Part shown: positions 36,337-48,119 of the stretch, one piece after another
Layout: the number at the start of each line of letters is the position of its first letter
How positions within the stretch are numbered: the stretch's first letter is position 1
Assembly (NCBI RefSeq): GCF_027596085.1
Contig: NC_072457.1
Coordinates: forward strand, 1,135,965 to 1,199,964
Origin: Anoplopoma fimbria
Taxonomy: Eukaryota > Chordata > Actinopteri > Perciformes > Anoplopomatidae
Direction of reading: 5' to 3'
Length of the DNA stretch: 64,000 nucleotides
Translations under genes and position numbers: made by a program
Notes under the pieces: model-generated
Seen by the model: the letters and a program-made list of their open reading frames with translations, nothing else
Told to the model about the DNA's origin: nothing
Databases searched by the model: none

Positions 36337-36430
36337 CTTCTAATAAGGAACAGCATGCAGTGACGTCAGGGGGCGGGGCTAGCATGCAGTGACGTCAGGG
36401 GGCGGAGCTAGCATGCAGTGACGTAGGCGG
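36337..36430 (-). promoter_or_regulatory. Promoter and untranslated first exon of the HIT-like gene, with tandem CRE/GC boxes
   Basis: Three 29-bp repeats start at 36,352, 36,381 and 36,410. The first two contain a perfect CRE (TGACGTCA at 36,361 and 36,390) followed by GGGGCGGGG- or GGGGCGGAG-type GC boxes. The third CRE is altered to TGACGTAG. On the minus strand the repeats run into TTATTAGAAG followed by GTAAGA, a strong donor at 36,336, which fits an untranslated first exon of the HIT-like gene. The site could also drive transcription to the right; no convincing gene starts there. Confidence 0.6.
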
Positions 36431-36499
36431 TGCTCTTCTTCTCTCGGTTCGTGGAGAAATGTCCCGTAAAAACAAACACAGCCGGCGATGAGGAAACAA

Positions 36500-36890
36500 C
36501 AGACACTTCCGCCTTCACACTTCCGCCTTCCCACTTCCGCCTTCACACTTCCGCCCGTGAGGAAGAGGAACCACTACCCACGCTGAGAATCAATAAAAGA
36601 ACTATGTGCTCACAGAAAACTGTCCCCGATTACCGCCACCTTCCGGGTTCAGTCAGTTCCTGTGTTGTCCCACCTGCTAAACTGTCCCCACCGGTCCCGT
36701 TACTCACAATGGTTCCTGTTCCCTCCTGTTCAGATGTTTATATTATATTTATTTACTGCTTGTTCAGCTAGTTTGTATATTTTATATTTCCTCTGATACT
36801 TATATGAGCCGAATATCATGTAAAATGAATTTAATAATATATATATATATAATATTTCAGTTATTGTTGATTTCTACTGTTTTTTATTGA
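36500..36890. other. No gene recognised
   Basis: The repeated CTTCCGCCTTCACA phrase at 36,508-36,555 is a short tandem repeat. A 113-codon open frame across it has no domain and is built from the repeat. Confidence 0.4.
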
Positions 36891-37066
36891 TTTTTTTATA
36901 ATACTTGTTTTTTTTTTTTCATTTTCATTTTTATTTTATCTTGTTTTTCTTTTACTATGTATCTTGTGTGCACTTTACTCTATGCTGCTGTAATCCTGCA
37001 AATTTCCCCACTGCGGGACTAATAAAGGATTATATTATCTTATCTTATCTTATCTAATATGATTAA
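36890..37066 (+). mobile_element. LINE 3' end with TTATC tail
   Basis: GCTGCTGTAATCCTGCAAAT, CCCCACTGCGGGACTAATAA and then AGGATTATATTATCTTATC repeats. This is the typical 3' UTR and short-repeat tail of a fish non-LTR retrotransposon. A related fragment is at 49,560-49,745. No coding part is present. Confidence 0.75.
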
Positions 37067-37600
37067 TTGAGTGAATTTACATTATTTTGAATAACAGATC
37101 CTGTTTAAGTATCAGACTCACTGGTCTTCAGACTGTAGAGTTCAGACATGGAATCACTGGTCTGTGTTGTTCAACCCACTCTACACTGAAAAACATAGTA
37201 TAATATAGTATGTCAAAACATTATTAAAATAAAGGTATAGGTAACAATTTACACACAGAAATTCTTTGTAATTTTGACTCAAGATAATTTTACTTACCAA
37301 TAAGATTTAATTTTTTATCAAATATATTTATGTAAATTGTACTTACAACTGTCTTCCTTAGACATAACATGTACTCAGCCTTTGCTAGTAATTATACTCA
37401 GCCTACCTTTTCATCTAGATACAAAACCCCTGTAGAAATAATTTGATGATTCATGGTTATTTATTATTTATTTATATAGTATATCGTTTTTATGTATTCC
37501 TTGCCAGAAACCAGAACGGCGACAGCCAAAATGTTGGATTTGAAGCATCAAAACCATAGTTTTACATCAATATGTCCACTTCTTATATGGTTAACATATA
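37067..37600. other. Intergenic, no gene recognised
   Basis: AT-rich sequence between a LINE tail and the Tc1 relic. Nothing assigned. Confidence 0.35.
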
Positions 37601-37602
37601 TA

Positions 37603-38753
37603 CAGTGGGTACGGAAAGTATTCAGACCCCTTTACATTTTCACTTTTCATCATTTGCTAAAATTTCATTTTTCGTTAATTACACTTCTTGACAGAAAAAA
37701 ACAGAAATGTAGAAATTTTTGCAAATTTATTAAAAAAGAAAAACTAAATATCACATGGTCATAAGTATTCAGACCCTTTGCTTCACTCATATTTAACTCA
37801 CATGCTGTCCATTTCATCCTCCTTGAGATGGTTCTACTTTTCATTGGAGTCCAGCTGTGTTTAATATTGGACTTGATTAGGAAAGTACACACCTGTCTAT
37901 ACCTTACAGTACATGTCAGAACAAATGAGAATTCTAAGGAGCTGAGACAGAATAAGGCACAGATAAGGTTACAAAAGAAATTCTTATTCCTAAGAGCAAG
38001 TGGCCTTAATTATTAAATGGAAGAAGTATATGACCAGAACTCTCTAGACCTGGCAAAAATGAGCAATTTTGACAAAGATCACTGTGGCTTCCAGTTGGGA
38101 GAAAGTTCCATAACTTCACTGCAGCCCTCCACCAGTCAGGGCTTTATGGCTGGCCCGATGGAAGCCTCTCCTCAGTAAGACATATAAAATAGGAGGACTC
38201 CCAAATAGAAATAAGATTCTTGGTCTGATGAGACCAAGATTGAACTTTTGATACAAAAAACCAGTTTGTCAAATAAATCCCAACAGTGAAACATGGTGGT
38301 GGCATCATGCTATGGGGGTGTTTTTCAGCTGCAGGGACAGGACGATGGTTGCAATTGAAGGAAAGATTATTCCTCCAGAGTTCAGGACCTCAGACTGGGC
38401 CGAAGGTTCATTCCAACAAGACAATGACCCGAAGCACACAGCTAAAATAACAAAGGAGTGGCTTGGAACAAGTTTCTTGATTGAGCATTTGCCTGAAAAT
38501 GGCTGTCCACCAACGTTTATTTATTTATCAACCTGACATATGTTAAATTTATGTATTCCATTGCCAGAAACTCAGACTGTATACCAGCCAAAAGAAAGTT
38601 GGACCATGTGATATTTCAGTTTTTCTTTTTTAATAATCAAAAATAGTTTTTTTCTGTCAAGATGTTGTTGAGTGTACATTATTTGCGAAAAAAATGAACT
38701 TTTTCGATTTTAGCAAATGGCTGCAATGAAACAAAGTAATACTTTCCGTTACC
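37603..38753 (+). mobile_element. Degenerate Tc1-like transposon
   Basis: The left end CAGTGGGTACGGAAAGTATT and the right end AATACTTTCCGTTACCCA are inverted repeats, flanked by TATATA on both sides. The 1.15-kb length and the internal Tc1 transposase relic fit an old autonomous Tc1-like copy that has decayed by stops and deletions. Confidence 0.85.
38290..38536 (+). pseudogene. Tc1 transposase fragment
   Basis: Recognisable Tc1 catalytic-core phrases: VKHGG-like sequence at the start, [17 protein letters not shown], then [17 protein letters not shown], which holds the second catalytic aspartate region. The frame ends about 20 codons later, before the third acidic residue. Earlier parts (38,000-38,290) are broken by frameshifts. 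Confidence 0.8.
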
Positions 38754-38754
38754 C

Positions 38755-39409
38755 ATATATACAGTCTGAGGCAGGAACAAGAAGATGATTAAATAACTAT
38801 ATTTTTCCACGATCCATCCCTAAAAAGAGTTGGCCTGGGAATAATAATTAAGTTTGGTGTTTACCTATTTCATTAGCCTTTACTGTTCAATTGTAACCAC
38901 AGCTTAACGTTACTTACATCTGACATAAACACAAAGGCATATCATTGTGCAATTATCTTAAAAAGACAATTCAGTTATTGTGGATGGATCATGGCATAAC
39001 TTGTGTTACCCAGGATCAATTCAATAAATTGCTTTCTGAACCAAATACAGTTTGTGACTTTACTGTTTTCATGAAAACATTTGAAACATCAAATCTTTGT
39101 GTGTAGTTTGAACAGACGACACCAGAGGGCGCTGCTGAGCTGCAGACAAAGAGGAGTGAAGCACTCCACACTGGAACAGAAGCTTCAGGACAAGTTACAC
39201 TGCTGTTGCTTCACTCAAACATTTTGACTCATAACTGTTTTTCCATCTTCACTTAATCATCAGATTCCTCGAGTGTGAATTCTTCTAAATATTTGACTTG
39301 TTTTCAGAAGTTCACCCACTTCCTCTTTCTGTGGAACGACAATGTAAAAAACCCTCTGACCACATCTGTGAACAAGCTTCTCCTCTTCCTCCACCCATGC
39401 AATGACTCA

Positions 39410-39410
<1 letters not shown>
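38755..39410. other. Intergenic; candidate CTCF motif
   Basis: No gene. ACACCAGAGGGCGC at 39,119-39,132 fits the CTCF core CCASYAGRKGGCRS at 13 of 14 positions. Otherwise unassigned. Confidence 0.35.

Positions 39411-39411
<1 letters not shown>

Positions 39412-39489
<78 letters not shown>
39412..39489. repeat. (CA)n microsatellite
   Basis: An uninterrupted run of about 39 CA dinucleotides. Open frames on both strands through it are artefacts of the repeat. Confidence 0.98.
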
Positions 39490-39493
<4 letters not shown>

Positions 39494-40255
39494 TTGTATT
39501 GACATTAAACAAGCCTTTAATTTTAACCATTCACAACCACTGAACTAAACTTAAACTCAACATAACTTTGATTGTAAAGAAAAGCCCCACAAATCTTAAC
39601 TTTTTAAACAGCCATTTTAAGAAGTGAGGACAGGTCACTTCTATATATGTTCCTCATTCTGTTAAACTCACATATGTCCTCACAAAGACAGTTAAGATGA
39701 CAAACACACACTAATATCACTTTGTTTGCAAGCTGCCAAAACTGTTCAAAACATGCAGAAAAGGTTGATAAAATTAGCAATATATTTTTTTAAAAAGTAG
39801 AATAATCTGTCATGTTTACCCCTTTCTTTAGCACTCCCTTCTTAGAAAAGTTTGACAATTCATGGTCATCTACTGTAAAATATACAAAGTGATTTTGTGC
39901 ATTCTTCATTTTATTTTACATTGTTTTGAATAATAAACGGCAGAACGACCAGGTTCTTCCTGCAGCTCGTCTCTTTGTAGAACAGTAAAATTCCTCTAAC
40001 ACCAAAATATTCACTGCTGCTGTTATAGATTGTTATATAAATGTTTGTTATGCAATTTGTATATAAAATATAAACACATCTTCACATACACACTGTACAT
40101 AATCATCCAGTCCATGTTTATCCATTCAGTATTTATTTATGTGCACTATTTCTATTGTTTACAACTTACAGAACACTTTACTTTTATATAGAGGTTTATT
40201 TCTTATCTTATTGTCGGTGCTTTTTATATACATACATATTTATATAATATTAATT
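39490..40255. other. Intergenic, no gene recognised
   Basis: AT-rich sequence, nothing assigned. Confidence 0.35.
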
Positions 40256-40259
40256 TAAA

Positions 40260-40410
40260 CACCTATTTCTTCGGTCTTTTCGTTTCTTTTATCTGTCCAG
40301 CTTTGTTGTCTTTGTCCCAAGCTCTGTTTCTATTTCTGTGTACATTGAGAGAGACTAAACTCCTTGAATGTGCTCACATACTTTATCAATAAAGATATGA
40401 ATCTGATGTC
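40260..40410 (+). mobile_element. LINE (L2-like) 3' end fragment
   Basis: AACTCCTTGAATGTGCTCAC, ATACTTTATCAATAAAGATA and TGAATCTGATG resemble the common fish L2-type 3' tail (CTTGTATGTG, ACTTGGCCAATAAAG, CTGATTCTG). Only the tail is present. Confidence 0.6.
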
Positions 40411-40599
40411 GGAATGCATTTCTTTGGTTTGCATGTGTTCTCACATGACAGATGGTGTGAACAAGTGTGTCGTCCCACTTTCTGGGAGTAAATCTGTCTT
40501 CATAATCGGTTTCCCGTGACCTCGGTAATGAGCTCAGCTGCTCGGAGGTCCTCTGAGGAGCAGATCAGCTGAAGAGCAGCGCCACGACTCATCCAGCTG

Positions 40600-40630
<31 letters not shown>

Positions 40631-42350
40631 GGAGTCAGTCCGGGTGAAACTCAAAGAAATCTCTCTCAAAAATGACTGAGAAGGGCTTCTACAGTTCTAA
40701 GATTCCTGTGTAGTTAGGAAACCTTGAGGAGGTAATTATGTGAAGGTCACATTCCTGTCAGGTTCAAGGTCATTCTCAACTGGAAAACAGAGGATCAAGA
40801 AAACTATTCGAGCGTTTTCTACCTTTACTTTTAAAAGGCAGATAGACCAGACTTTTTAAAGCTTCTTTTCCTTTAGGAATACAATAAAATGAAATAAATA
40901 ATCTAATATTTGGCAAGTTTATCAGCGAGTTCGGCTACATTGACTTTATATTTATGCAAGAAATGTGATTTTAGATGCAGCTAAAGTAAAATAAAGAATT
41001 AAAAACACTAAAGTGTTTTACAACAAAGATCACAGTAACATAAAGGTATTCAGATGATTAAGCTTCAGGTTTACTGGTGCAGGAGGACAGATGGGTGAAA
41101 TAGAAACACATGAAACATTTTCTAACACAGGATGTGAAGAAACAAACTAACAAACTAACTAACCCACAAAACACCGACTGTAGGAGGAATTAGGATTCTC
41201 TGATATGACGTAAGGGTTTCAACATCTGGAGGAAACGGTCTTTCCTTTATTTGACTTAAATAACTCGTACTTTTATCTTGTTAGATTTCGTTTTGACCTC
41301 GTGTTTATTTGTCTTTGGCTCGACTGGGTCAAGCTGCCAAACGGCAGATTAAGCAAACAGTTCAAACCTGCTGACGTGGATTTGATCCTGTTAACACCAG
41401 CAGCACTTTCATCTTTCCTCCATTATGGACTCAATAATCAGAGTATGATGTTTCTAAAGCTCTTCATTCCTTTACTTTTACTGTGACATAACGGACAAAT
41501 GCAGTTCAATATTAATTATATTGGTTATCATCATCATCATCATTGTTGGCCAATCCAAACAGTGATTCTGATATTTTAATGACAATATTCATTCAAATCT
41601 TCTCATTTCCTGAGAAAAAAAAACACAAGGATGAAATGTTTACTACATAGTTATGAACAGATGAGCCTCTGAATCATCACTGAGATCATCATAAGAGTCT
41701 AAAGGCCACCAAACACCAGACACATTATATTATTATTATTATATAAAAGTGCCACAATGTTCTCGTCCAGGTTAAATGACATGAAAAGGACTGAAATGAA
41801 ATGATCTCTACATCTCTTCATCTAGAAAGCGTCTTCTGTCCTGGATGTCGCCACTAAAGAAGACTTTACTGTAAACCGGGCTGAACTGTGTCTTCATGCC
41901 GTTAATGTTGACTGTTTAAACATCCAGGACTGTTCTGCGTGTGTTCGGTAATGTAGAGATTACCTTGAGAATATGTGCTACAAAGCAGCAAAGCGGAACC
42001 CATTGAGATAAACTCACAGTCCGACTGTTGTATTAAGACATCCCTTCATACGAGACGATCCTCCACATGATGTTCGTGTGTTAATATCAGCCAGGAATAG
42101 ATGCGTGAACACTCAGAGGTCAGAACACTAGAATGTGTGAGATTGCTTACAGTAGACGGACTATGAATAACCCACAGCCCTACTGGGTTTCTCCCTTTGG
42201 TGATCCAAATGCCATCGAGTCATGTAATGTAACCGGAAATATAGCTGACGATTGTCTCAACAGCCTGTAAGTCTAAAAGGAAGAGGAAGAGGAAGAGGAA
42301 GAGTACATATCTGGGTTAACATGTAAAAAGTCCTGTTGAATCACCTAAAA
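40411..42350. other. Intergenic; purine-rich repeat
   Basis: A GAGGAGGAGGAAGAGGAGG run at 40,600-40,635 and a GGAAGA repeat at 42,277-42,303. No gene could be supported. Confidence 0.4.

Positions 42351-42354
<4 letters not shown>

Positions 42355-42391
<37 letters not shown>
42355..42391. repeat. (TA)n microsatellite
   Basis: About 18 TA dinucleotides. Confidence 0.95.
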
Positions 42392-42394
<3 letters not shown>

Positions 42395-42546
42395 GTTCTC
42401 TGATTAAAATACATCTGTCAGATTGATAATGATTTGTCAATTTGTTTATTGGAGTTGATGAGCAATGCAGTAATGGTGAAGTTTGGTGCCTTCAGACCTC
42501 CTTCAGTTTCGGATTTTGTTGAGTTGCTAGTTTGAGTTGATTCATC

Positions 42547-42802
42547 ATCTGGACCGATGGTTTACGGGAAGGTCCCTGTAGCTGTGAAACCAGACGACAC
42601 TCAACAGCTTCACAGGTGGGTGTCAGACGGAGGGGGGGTAAAAGTAGAAATACCACGGTGTAGAAATACTCCTACAAGTGCTGCATTTAATCAAAAGTAA
42701 GAAGTATTAGCACCAAAAGTTAAAGCAAACAATATGCAGAATATTAGAAATGATAAATATATGTTGCAGCGGGTGAAGGTGGAGCTCATTTTTTATTTAA
42801 TT
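42547..42802 (+). repeat. Left arm of a long inverted repeat
   Basis: Starts CATCTGGACCGATGGTTTAC and ends near GAGCTCATTTTTTATTTAAT. Its reverse complement is at 45,355-45,632, differing by a few substitutions and one ~19-bp insertion in the right arm. The pair encloses 2.5 kb including the 26-bp minisatellite. Confidence 0.88.
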
Positions 42803-42929
42803 AAATACAAGTTGAATATCGTCTGTTGAATATCGTCTGCATAAAGGATCTTATGGTTCATATTTTTTGTTTGGATTCCTGGGATGTTTATTTTTTCACG
42901 AACTGCTGCTGCAAGTGGTTCAATGAACT

Positions 42930-43695
42930 GTTGGTGTTGTTGTCTAAACCTAACTGTTGGTTTTGTTGTCTAAACCTAACTGTTGGTTTTGTTGGATAAA
43001 CCTAACTGTTGGTTGTGTTCTCTAAACCTAACTGTTGGTTTTGTTGTCTAAACCTAACTGTTGGTTTGTTGCCTAAACCTAACTGTTGGTTTTGTTGTCT
43101 AAACCTAAAAACCTAACTGTTGGTTTTGTTGTCTAAACCTAACTGTTGGTTTTGTTGTCTAAACCTAACTGTTGGTTTTGTTGTCTAAACCTAACTGTTG
43201 GTTTTGTTGTCTAAACCTAACTGTTGGTTTTGTTGCCTAAACCTAACTGTTGGTTTTGTTGTCTAAACCTAACTGTTGGTTTTGTTGTCTAAACCTAACT
43301 GTTGGTTTTGTTGTCTAAACCTAACTGTTGGTTTTTGTTGTTTAAACCTAACTGTTGGTTTTGTTGTCTAAACCTAACTGTTGGTTTTGTTGTCTAAACC
43401 TAACTGTTGGTTTTGTTGTCTAAACCTAACTGTTGGTTTTGTTGTCTAAACCTAACTGTTGGTTTTGTTGTCTAAACCTAACTGTTGGTTTTGTTGTCTA
43501 AACCTAACTGTTGGTTTTGTTGTAACTAAACCTAACTGTTGGTTTTGTTGTCTAAACCTAACTGTTGGTTTTGTTGTCTAAACCTAACTGTTGGTTTTGT
43601 TGTCTAAACCTAACTGTTGGTTTTGTTGTCTAAACCTAACTGTTGGTTTTGTTGTCTAAACCTAACTGTTGGTTTTGTTGTCTAAACCTAACTGT
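42930..43695. repeat. 26-bp minisatellite, CTAACTGTTGGTTTTGTTG type
   Basis: About 30 nearly perfect 26-bp units (TCTAAACCTAACTGTTGG then TTTTGTTG). This is the exact reverse complement of the unit at 3,760-4,016. A few units have GCC for GTC or extra bases. The high identity suggests recent expansion. Confidence 0.95.
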
Positions 43696-43699
43696 TTTA

Positions 43700-44454
43700 A
43701 ACATAAACGTGTGTCATGAGTCTTAATTCAGAGATTCATTCACCTGATTAAGAACAGAACCCTCTTCTTTCAGATCTCCCGACTACAAAGCTTCTTGCTG
43801 TGTGATGTTTAAGTTAAAACCTCATGAACTGCGACACAAACATGACAGAATGACGCAGCGTCACTGTGCTGTGGATAAACGAACCGATGATGATTACTGC
43901 TGGAGCGCTGGAGGAATGTGACCAAACCACAATTATCTCTGCTGATCTGTGCCTGAAGCTGCCACACCCCAGGAGCTGCTCATGTGGTTGAACAAACTGT
44001 TTCTTTCTGTCACGCCCTTCAATTACATTCCCTGCACTTCTACATTTACTCTTTACATTTACATTTACCGTTCTACCTGCTTCTTAAACGCACATAAATC
44101 ACACACACAACAGGGTTATTTTACACCTTCAGTAATGAGATAATATTTAACATATTACTGGCTAAGCCGGTGGATGCATTTGTGGTAGTAGTTGGTTAAA
44201 TTCAGACTATAAGAAGTGGAAAATAGACCATTTAAAGCTCTATATTATGATATAATAACCCTGATCTCAGAAGATATCGAGTCTCGTATCAAGACAGTAA
44301 AGAATAAATCAATATACTGTTTTAGAGTGGAGGAAAATGTGCCTAACTTCTCTTTTACGAACCAGTTAACTTCAGGTATTTTAACACAGCAGATAAAGAA
44401 TCAGCTGTGTGTACACATTAAAAATGGCTGCTCAACATCTGAGCCCCAAAAAGT
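43700..44454. other. Spacer inside the long inverted repeat
   Basis: No transposase or other domain was found in this interval. Confidence 0.4.
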
Positions 44455-44640
44455 CAAACTACAGGAGGAGCTGGACTCTGTGTTTACATCTTGATGCTCG
44501 ATGTTACATTTTTTATGTGAAGACGTCGGCCATATTATCTGAAGAGAGAATTGTTTTGTTGCTTCTGTTTACATTCCTTATGATGCAAAATCAAAAAGAT
44601 ACACTGCAGGAATGTTCAATAATGCCAATAAATGATCCTT
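44455..44640 (+). repeat. Dispersed repeat, family R2
   Basis: GGACTCTGTGTTTACATC, GAAGACGTCGGCCA.ATTATC and TGTTTACATTCCTTATGAT also occur in order at 63,050-63,245. This marks an interspersed repeat with copies about 18.6 kb apart in the same orientation. Confidence 0.75.
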
Positions 44641-44851
44641 AAATCCTTGACTAAGCCTTTATATTGCTTTTGGCCTCCTTTTTATATTCTATTATTAGTT
44701 ATATTGTTTTGTTAAATGATCTATTAAAGAAAAGAAATGACAAAAGTGAAGCCGACATTTCAGAGTCCTAATAAAGCAGCTTTGTTATCTCTCTTTTCTC
44801 GCTCTTCTTATCTGTGTCTTTTCAGGAGGGCAAGGCCTTACTACTGTGGAA

Positions 44852-45354
<503 letters not shown>

Positions 45355-45632
45355 TAATTAAATAAAAAATGAGCTCCACCTTCACCCGCTGCAACATATA
45401 TTTATCATTTATAATATTCTGCATATTGTTTGCTTTAACTTTTGGTGCTTTAAGAACATTTTGATGCTAATACTTCTTACTTTTGATTAAATGCAGCACT
45501 TGTAGGAGTATTTCTACACCGTGGTATTTCTACTTTTACCCCCCCCTCCGTCTGACACCCACCTGTGAAGCTGTGGAGTGTCGTCTGGTTTCACAGCTAC
45601 AGGGACCTTCCCGTAAACCATCGGTCCAGATG
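45355..45632 (-). repeat. Right arm of the long inverted repeat
   Basis: Reverse complement of 42,547-42,802, ending CATCGGTCCAGATG. Contains TTTAAGAACATTTTGATGC, which is absent from the left arm. Confidence 0.88.
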
Positions 45633-45689
45633 TTTCACTTCCTGATGTGAGGCTGCAGGTTCAGACAGGAGACCGGTTAGAGCCGGTCT

Positions 45690-45717
45690 GGGGGGTTAAG
45701 TTGGGGGGCGGGGGGGA
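45690..45717 (+). other. G-rich tract, possible G-quadruplex
   Basis: Three G-runs of six or seven (after GGTCT, after TTAAGTT, and after GC) in 28 bases. Splitting one run gives four G-triplets, enough for a quadruplex. Confidence 0.5.
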
Positions 45718-46619
45718 TTCCAAACTCTTATTAGTGTATTTCTAGATCGTTACAGCTGTTTAAGACATTTAAGGAGAAGGATCTAATCCCTCGGTGTTCA
45801 CACCCTTTTCTCAATTTCCTAAATGTTTGATCAACGCCGACGCTCCAAACATGACTCATGCATGAACATGTAAATACCAGTACGACTCTGCTGAGCCCAG
45901 TGGAACCAGTTCAGCAGCATTTACCCAGTTTTTACCTCCACAACACAGTTCATGTTTTTCTTTATTTTTTTTAAAGCCAGATAAATTATTTATTTTGTCA
46001 TATTAATCATATGTTAGAGCTGCAATGTCATTTAAATTATTTATTTTTTACTGCAAAGAAATGTTTTCAGCCTCTAATGTAGAGATTTGATTTTCTCAGT
46101 GAATATTTTGGGGGTTTGGACAAAACAGACATTTGTAGACATTATGTCAGTTCAATATTATAGAAAATATGTTTTATCTGGAAAATAATCTGCAGATCAG
46201 TCTCTAATGACAAAAAAACCAAAAACATTGGTTTGCAGCATTATTGATGTATTTATCTGTTAAAGTCACTTCCAACTAAGATCATCCTTTCTTTTTTGAA
46301 TACTATGATCGTTTTTGAGAATATCTGCCTGTTTTACTCATCAGCATTAGAGTAATACCAGCTGTACGGATATAAACATTTGTCAATATATAAATATATA
46401 TATAGCTATTTCCTAACATGCATTTTGGTAGTTTGGTTTACAGATTATACTTTTAATGATAGCTTCATCCTTTTGTCAGAAGCTTCTAACTAAACTTAAA
46501 ACAATTTACGAACTTGATTACTTTAAAACTCGTACATTGTGGTTGGAGCTTCTGAACTAGAAGGATTAAATGTTTTGTTTTAAACCATCTTTGAATCAAT
46601 AACAGCAGACGACACATCA
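45718..46619. other. Intergenic, downstream of atf4
   Basis: AT-rich; no gene recognised. Confidence 0.4.
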
Positions 46620-47226
46620 TTTGAGTACTGATAGATATTTATTAGAAAAAGAAGAGCAAAGCACTTTTTTTACAAGCCAAACAGCTGAGCTACTCAATGA
46701 CATTATCAGGTTTTTTATCCAGCATTAAATAAACTAATCGGCAAGCGAAGGAGGAGAAAACTATGTACACCAAAAAAATAAAAGAAACACATGTTGACAG
46801 TGTAAGATATTCATAAATAGGTTGAGGCCTCTTTCTGGACGTGAAGCTGTGAAGAAGAGGAAGTGGGAAATGGGGGGACACGGGTAACAAGGTAGAAGTG
46901 TCTCACTGGATTCTGGGATGTGAGGGGTCTAAACAACTACAAATGTACACCTCGTCTTGTTTGTACTGCTAGTGAGACAGGGATCACATCGTGGGGATCT
47001 AATGGGGGGGGGGGGCAGAGAGACAAGCATGTACAGATGCTTCACCCGACTTCCTCCCAGCCCCCCTCGCTCTCCGACAACTATTTAATTGACTTCCAGA
47101 GCTTTTCTCTTTGCATCCAGCCTTCAAATCTCTTCTGTTCAGTGGTGGGTTTCATTTATCCACCCTCACACGCCGTTCTTCTTTAAAAACAAAATAAAAA
47201 CGGACTACGCTCTCACATTCCGGTTG
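46620..47226 (-). other. atf4: atf4 3' UTR with poly(A) signal
   Basis: About 600 bp follow the stop codon at 47,227. An AATAAA on the minus strand (46,638-46,643) would place cleavage near 46,620. A poly-G run (11 G at about 47,007) lies inside. Confidence 0.6.
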
Positions 47227-48119
47227 CTAAGCCACCGAGCTGGTCTTGACGCGGCGCTTGCGGACTTCCTCCATCAGGTCCTTGAGGTACTGGATCTCTC
47301 GGCTGATGGACTCTGCCTTCTCCTCCAGATCGTGGTTCCTCTTCTCCAGCTCATCACACTCAGAGTTGACCAGGTCCTGCTCCACACGCTTCTTCTGTCT
47401 GTAGCGGGTGGCTGCCGTCTTGTTCTGCTCCATCTTCTTCAGCTTCTTCTCCACCTTGGGAGGGCCGGACACCGATTTGACCTTGGAGGTCTTGGCCGAG
47501 GGGGGCTCTGGTTTGGAGTAGGGTTTGGTCCTGGAGGAGCCGGCTGTCTGGAGGCGAGCGGGTGAACCGTCGACGGACTCGATGCCGGAGTCGCTGTCAC
47601 AGTCGCTTGATGGAGGGGAGGTTATAACTGAGGGGTCGGGGAGGGACACGATGGGGGGCTCCTCCTTGTTGGTGAGGACCACCACAAAGATGGGGCTGCT
47701 GGTCTGAGCGCCTCCGCTGGGATCTGGAATGATGGTGGCCGAGAGGGACAGCGGCGTTTTCCCTGCGTCCAGAACATCCACCTCACTCCCCAGCTCCAGA
47801 GTGAAGGCCAGAGAGGGAGGGGGCGGAGCCGGAGACGGGGGCGGCGCCGGAGACTCAGACTTCAGGACTACCAGCTGATCTGGAGCCACCTCGGTGTTGT
47901 CGGCCTCGTCCACCTCAGGGAGAGGGAGCTCCAGAGGGAGGCCGGGGAGGGAGAGATCGAGCTCCGGGACGGTGTCCAGATCCATGTGGGAGCTGAGGGA
48001 GGCCAGGAGGTCCTCGGGGGAGCTGGGACTGTCATCGGAGGAGCCGATGAAGGAACCCAGATCAAACTCACTCAGGTCGATCTTCTCAGACATCCAGTCC
48101 ATGCCCGCAAAAGCATCAT
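47227..48119 (-). CDS. atf4: ATF4, last coding exon (degron and bZIP)
   Basis: Activating transcription factor 4, the nuclear bZIP effector of the integrated stress response. It binds C/EBP-ATF sites, usually as a heterodimer with C/EBP proteins. This exon encodes residues 119-415. It begins DAFAGMDWMSEKIDLSEFDL after the acceptor CTCTCCTCAG. Acidic and proline-rich activation regions follow, then the phosphodegron DSGIES (residues 295-300) of the kind bound by beta-TrCP. The basic region KKMEQNKTAATRYRQKKR lies at about residues 345-363, and the leucine zipper at about 367-400. It ends VKTSSVA. All three coding exons sum to 1,248 nt without a stop (415 aa), close to the usual teleost length. 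An overlapping open frame on the other strand (47,089-47,565) is a shadow of the GC-rich zipper. Confidence 0.96.

Noticed and set aside
36430..36771. 113-codon plus-strand frame beginning at the CRE promoter
   Set aside because: Contains a short tandem repeat (TTCCGCCTTCACAC) and no domain; splice and promoter signals fit the minus-strand gene better.
39275..39530. Open frames through the CA repeat
   Set aside because: Dinucleotide repeats are open in all frames (HTHT, CVCV).
42930..43695. Interstitial telomere repeat (CCTAAC / GTTAGG)
   Set aside because: Vertebrate telomere repeats are TTAGGG every 6 bp. Here TTAGG occurs once per 26-bp unit.
47089..47565. 158-codon open frame opposite the atf4 bZIP exon
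   Set aside because: It lies antisense to a GC-rich conserved coding exon; its leucine/valine content mirrors the opposite strand.
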